64,000 bases of DNA, from positions 992,001-1,056,000 of the forward strand of contig NC_007404.1 in the NCBI RefSeq assembly GCF_000012745.1, given 5' to 3'. How positions within the stretch are numbered: the first letter of the stretch is position 1; every line of letters starts with the position of its first letter. Positions 62,602-64,000 of the stretch are shown in pieces. The notes under the pieces are model-generated. The model was not told the origin of the DNA. It worked only from the letters and a program-made list of their open reading frames with translations, and ran no database searches. Origin of the DNA: Thiobacillus denitrificans ATCC 25259 (GTDB taxonomy: Bacteria > Pseudomonadota > Gammaproteobacteria > Burkholderiales > Thiobacillaceae). A program made the position numbers and the translations under genes.

Positions 62602-64000
62602 TTAGCCGTGCGCGCGCGTTCCGCGCCAGGTCAGGAGAATAACCGGGATGATACCGGCGATGACGATCGCCAGCGACGGCAGCGCCGCGCGCTCCCATTC
62701 GCCCTCCGAGGTCATCTCGAACACGCGTACCGCAAGCGTGTCCCAGCCGAAGGGCCGCGTCATGAGCGTGATCGGCATTTCTTTCATGATGTCGACGAAG
62801 GCGAGCGCTGCCGCGGTCAGCAGGCTTGCGCGCAGCATCGGCAGATGGACGCGCGCGAGCAGGCCGGCCGTGCCGGTGCCGAGGTTGCGCGCGGCCTCGT
62901 CGACGTTGCGCGTGATGCGATGCAGGCCGCTGTCGACGGGGCCGAAGCCGACGGCGAGAAAGCGCACGAGGTAGGCGAGCAGCATGACGACGAGCGTGCC
63001 CTTGAGGATCTCCGAGCCTTCGAAACCGAACCAGGCGTGGCCGGCCTCGATGATCTGGTTGTCGAGCCAGGCGACGGGGATGAAAAGGCCGACCGCTAGG
63101 ACCGCGCCCGGGAAGGCGTAGCCCAGGGTCGCGAGGCGCTGCAGCCAGGCCATGCCCGAGCCCGGCCGCTGCCGCCCGGCGTAGGCGAGCAGCAGCGCGA
63201 TCGTGACGACCATCGCCGCACCGATTCCCGACAGCAGCACCGAATGCCAGGCGAAGCCCCAGTAGCGGTTGTCGAGATCGCTGGCGACGACGTCGCGCGT
63301 CCACAGCGCCAGCTGCGTCACCGGAATCACGAAGGCGATCGCGAGCACGATGCCCGCGTAGGCGAAGGCGAGCGTGGCGAGCAGCGGCGAGAGCCGGATG
63401 CGGCGTGACGCGGCGCCGCGTCCGACCGCGCCGTAGCGCATGCGCGCGCGTGAACGCTGTTCGAACACGACGGCGACCAGCACGAAAAGAATCAGGATCG
63501 ATGCCAGCTGCGCTGCGGCCGAGAGCGAAAACAGGCTGTACCACGCCTTGTAGATCGCGGTGGTGAAGGTGTCGTAGTTGAAGATCGCCATGGTGCCGAA
63601 GTCGGCGAGCGTTTCCATGAGCGCGAGCATCATGCCGGCCGCGATCCACGGGCGCGCCATCGGCAGCGCGACACGAAAGAAACCGCGCGTGCGCGACAAG
63701 CCGAGCGACTGCGCCGCTTCGAGCGCGATCGCGCCTTGGGTCGCGAAGGCATTCCGCGCGATCAGGTAGACGTAGGGATAGAGCGCGAGCGACATCACGA
63801 GAATGACGCCGCCGCGCGAGCGGATTTCCGGCAGGCCGGTAAGGTTCCAGGTATCGCGCAGCCAGGTCTGCAGCGGCCCGGTGAAATCGAGCAGCCCGAT
63901 CGCGACGAAGGCCGTGACGTAGGCCGGCAAGGCGAGCGGCAGCAGGAGGGCCCAGTCGAACACGCGGCGGCCCGGGAATTCGCACATTGCGGTGAGCCAG
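62602..64000 (-). CDS. fbpB: Iron(III)-type ABC transporter permease (FbpB-like), N-terminus beyond window
   Basis: The frame stays open to the window edge: the codons before ATG 63987 read WLTA, and the context WLTA-MCEFPGRR-FDWALLLPLALPAYV matches the middle of FbpB-type double permeases. So the ATG is internal, and the N-terminal portion is missing. At least 466 residues with about ten helices and two EAA-loop regions (EAAQSLGLSRTRGF and DEAARNLGTG) are seen. It is the first visible gene of a run that includes the ATPase and the hybrid kinase. Confidence 0.88.
   Translation of the reverse strand, partial: WLTAMCEFPGRRVFDWALLLPLALPAYVTAFVAIGLLDFTGPLQTWLRDTWNLTGLPEIRSRGGVILVMSLALYPYVYLIARNAFATQGAIALEAAQSLGLSRTRGFFRVALPMARPWIAAGMMLALMETLADFGTMAIFNYDTFTTAIYKAWYSLFSLSAAAQLASILILFVLVAVVFEQRSRARMRYGAVGRGAASRRIRLSPLLATLAFAYAGIVLAIAFVIPVTQLALWTRDVVASDLDNRYWGFAWHSVLLSGIGAAMVVTIALLLAYAGRQRPGSGMAWLQRLATLGYAFPGAVLAVGLFIPVAWLDNQIIEAGHAWFGFEGSEILKGTLVVMLLAYLVRFLAVGFGPVDSGLHRITRNVDEAARNLGTGTAGLLARVHLPMLRASLLTAAALAFVDIMKEMPITLMTRPFGWDTLAVRVFEMTSEGEWERAALPSLAIVIAGIIPVILLTWRGTRAHG

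Overview
The window is a high-GC betaproteobacterial chromosome segment. It most resembles Rhodocyclales (the Azoarcus/Thauera/Aromatoleum group), judged by the block gyrA-serC-serA-pheA-hisC-tyrA-aroA-cmk-rpsA-ihfB-lapA-lapB-pyrF-ugd, the tmRNA tag ANDENYALAA and the gene families present. The genus is an inference; no database search was possible.

Region 1 (1-12944) is the right end of an integrated genomic island whose left end lies outside the window. It carries a tightly packed operon: an AIPR-family protein (5' end cut by the window), a MORC-like GHKL ATPase with a nuclease-like C-terminus, a type III DNA methyltransferase (Mod) and a type III restriction helicase/nuclease (Res). About 1 kb without a convincing gene follows, packed with perfect or near-perfect inverted repeats. 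Then come a complete but short tyrosine recombinase, a small core-binding-domain-like protein overlapping it, and three unrecognised small genes. A P4-type integrase faces the 3' end of the tmRNA gene ssrA, the apparent integration target. Base composition in the island is lower in G+C and patchy compared with the core.

Region 2 (12945-38024) is core chromosome. ssrA, SirB2-like, gph, ubiG and an mtaD-like deaminase are on the minus strand. From gyrA rightward a long plus-strand run covers serine, phenylalanine, tyrosine and histidine biosynthesis, shikimate (aroA), cmk, rpsA and ihfB, ending at a clear terminator. lapA, lapB, pyrF, ugd, rfaE1, hldD, cysM and radA follow, linking LPS control, heptose synthesis, uridylate, cysteine and DNA repair. 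Nearly all these genes overlap by 1-11 bases.

Region 3 (37122-49405) holds a YihY-family membrane protein, prfC, tRNA-Arg(ACG) and tRNA-Ser(GCT), lysC, rlmD, a predicted 3'-5' exonuclease, an HDOD/degenerate-EAL signalling protein, a DUF4139 secreted protein, pgi, an FKBP-type isomerase and an SCP2-like periplasmic protein.

Region 4 (49654-64000) is envelope and signalling. It contains an Mla/MCE-like lipid transport operon whose ATPase has lost its P-loop, and a plus-strand operon of SH3-like protein, M48 peptidase, CHASE2 adenylate cyclase and class II cyclic-nucleotide phosphodiesterase. A minus-strand run starts with an Fbp-type iron transporter (permease cut by the window edge; ATPase with an unusual four-cysteine cluster) and continues into a hybrid histidine kinase, a DUF302 protein and a HIT-like protein.

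The best candidates for undescribed biology are the AIPR/GHKL/type III composite operon, the hairpin-rich stretch at 8354-8773 next to the two-gene recombinase module, the P-loop-less ABC protein in the Mla-like operon, and the cysteine cluster in the iron ATPase.
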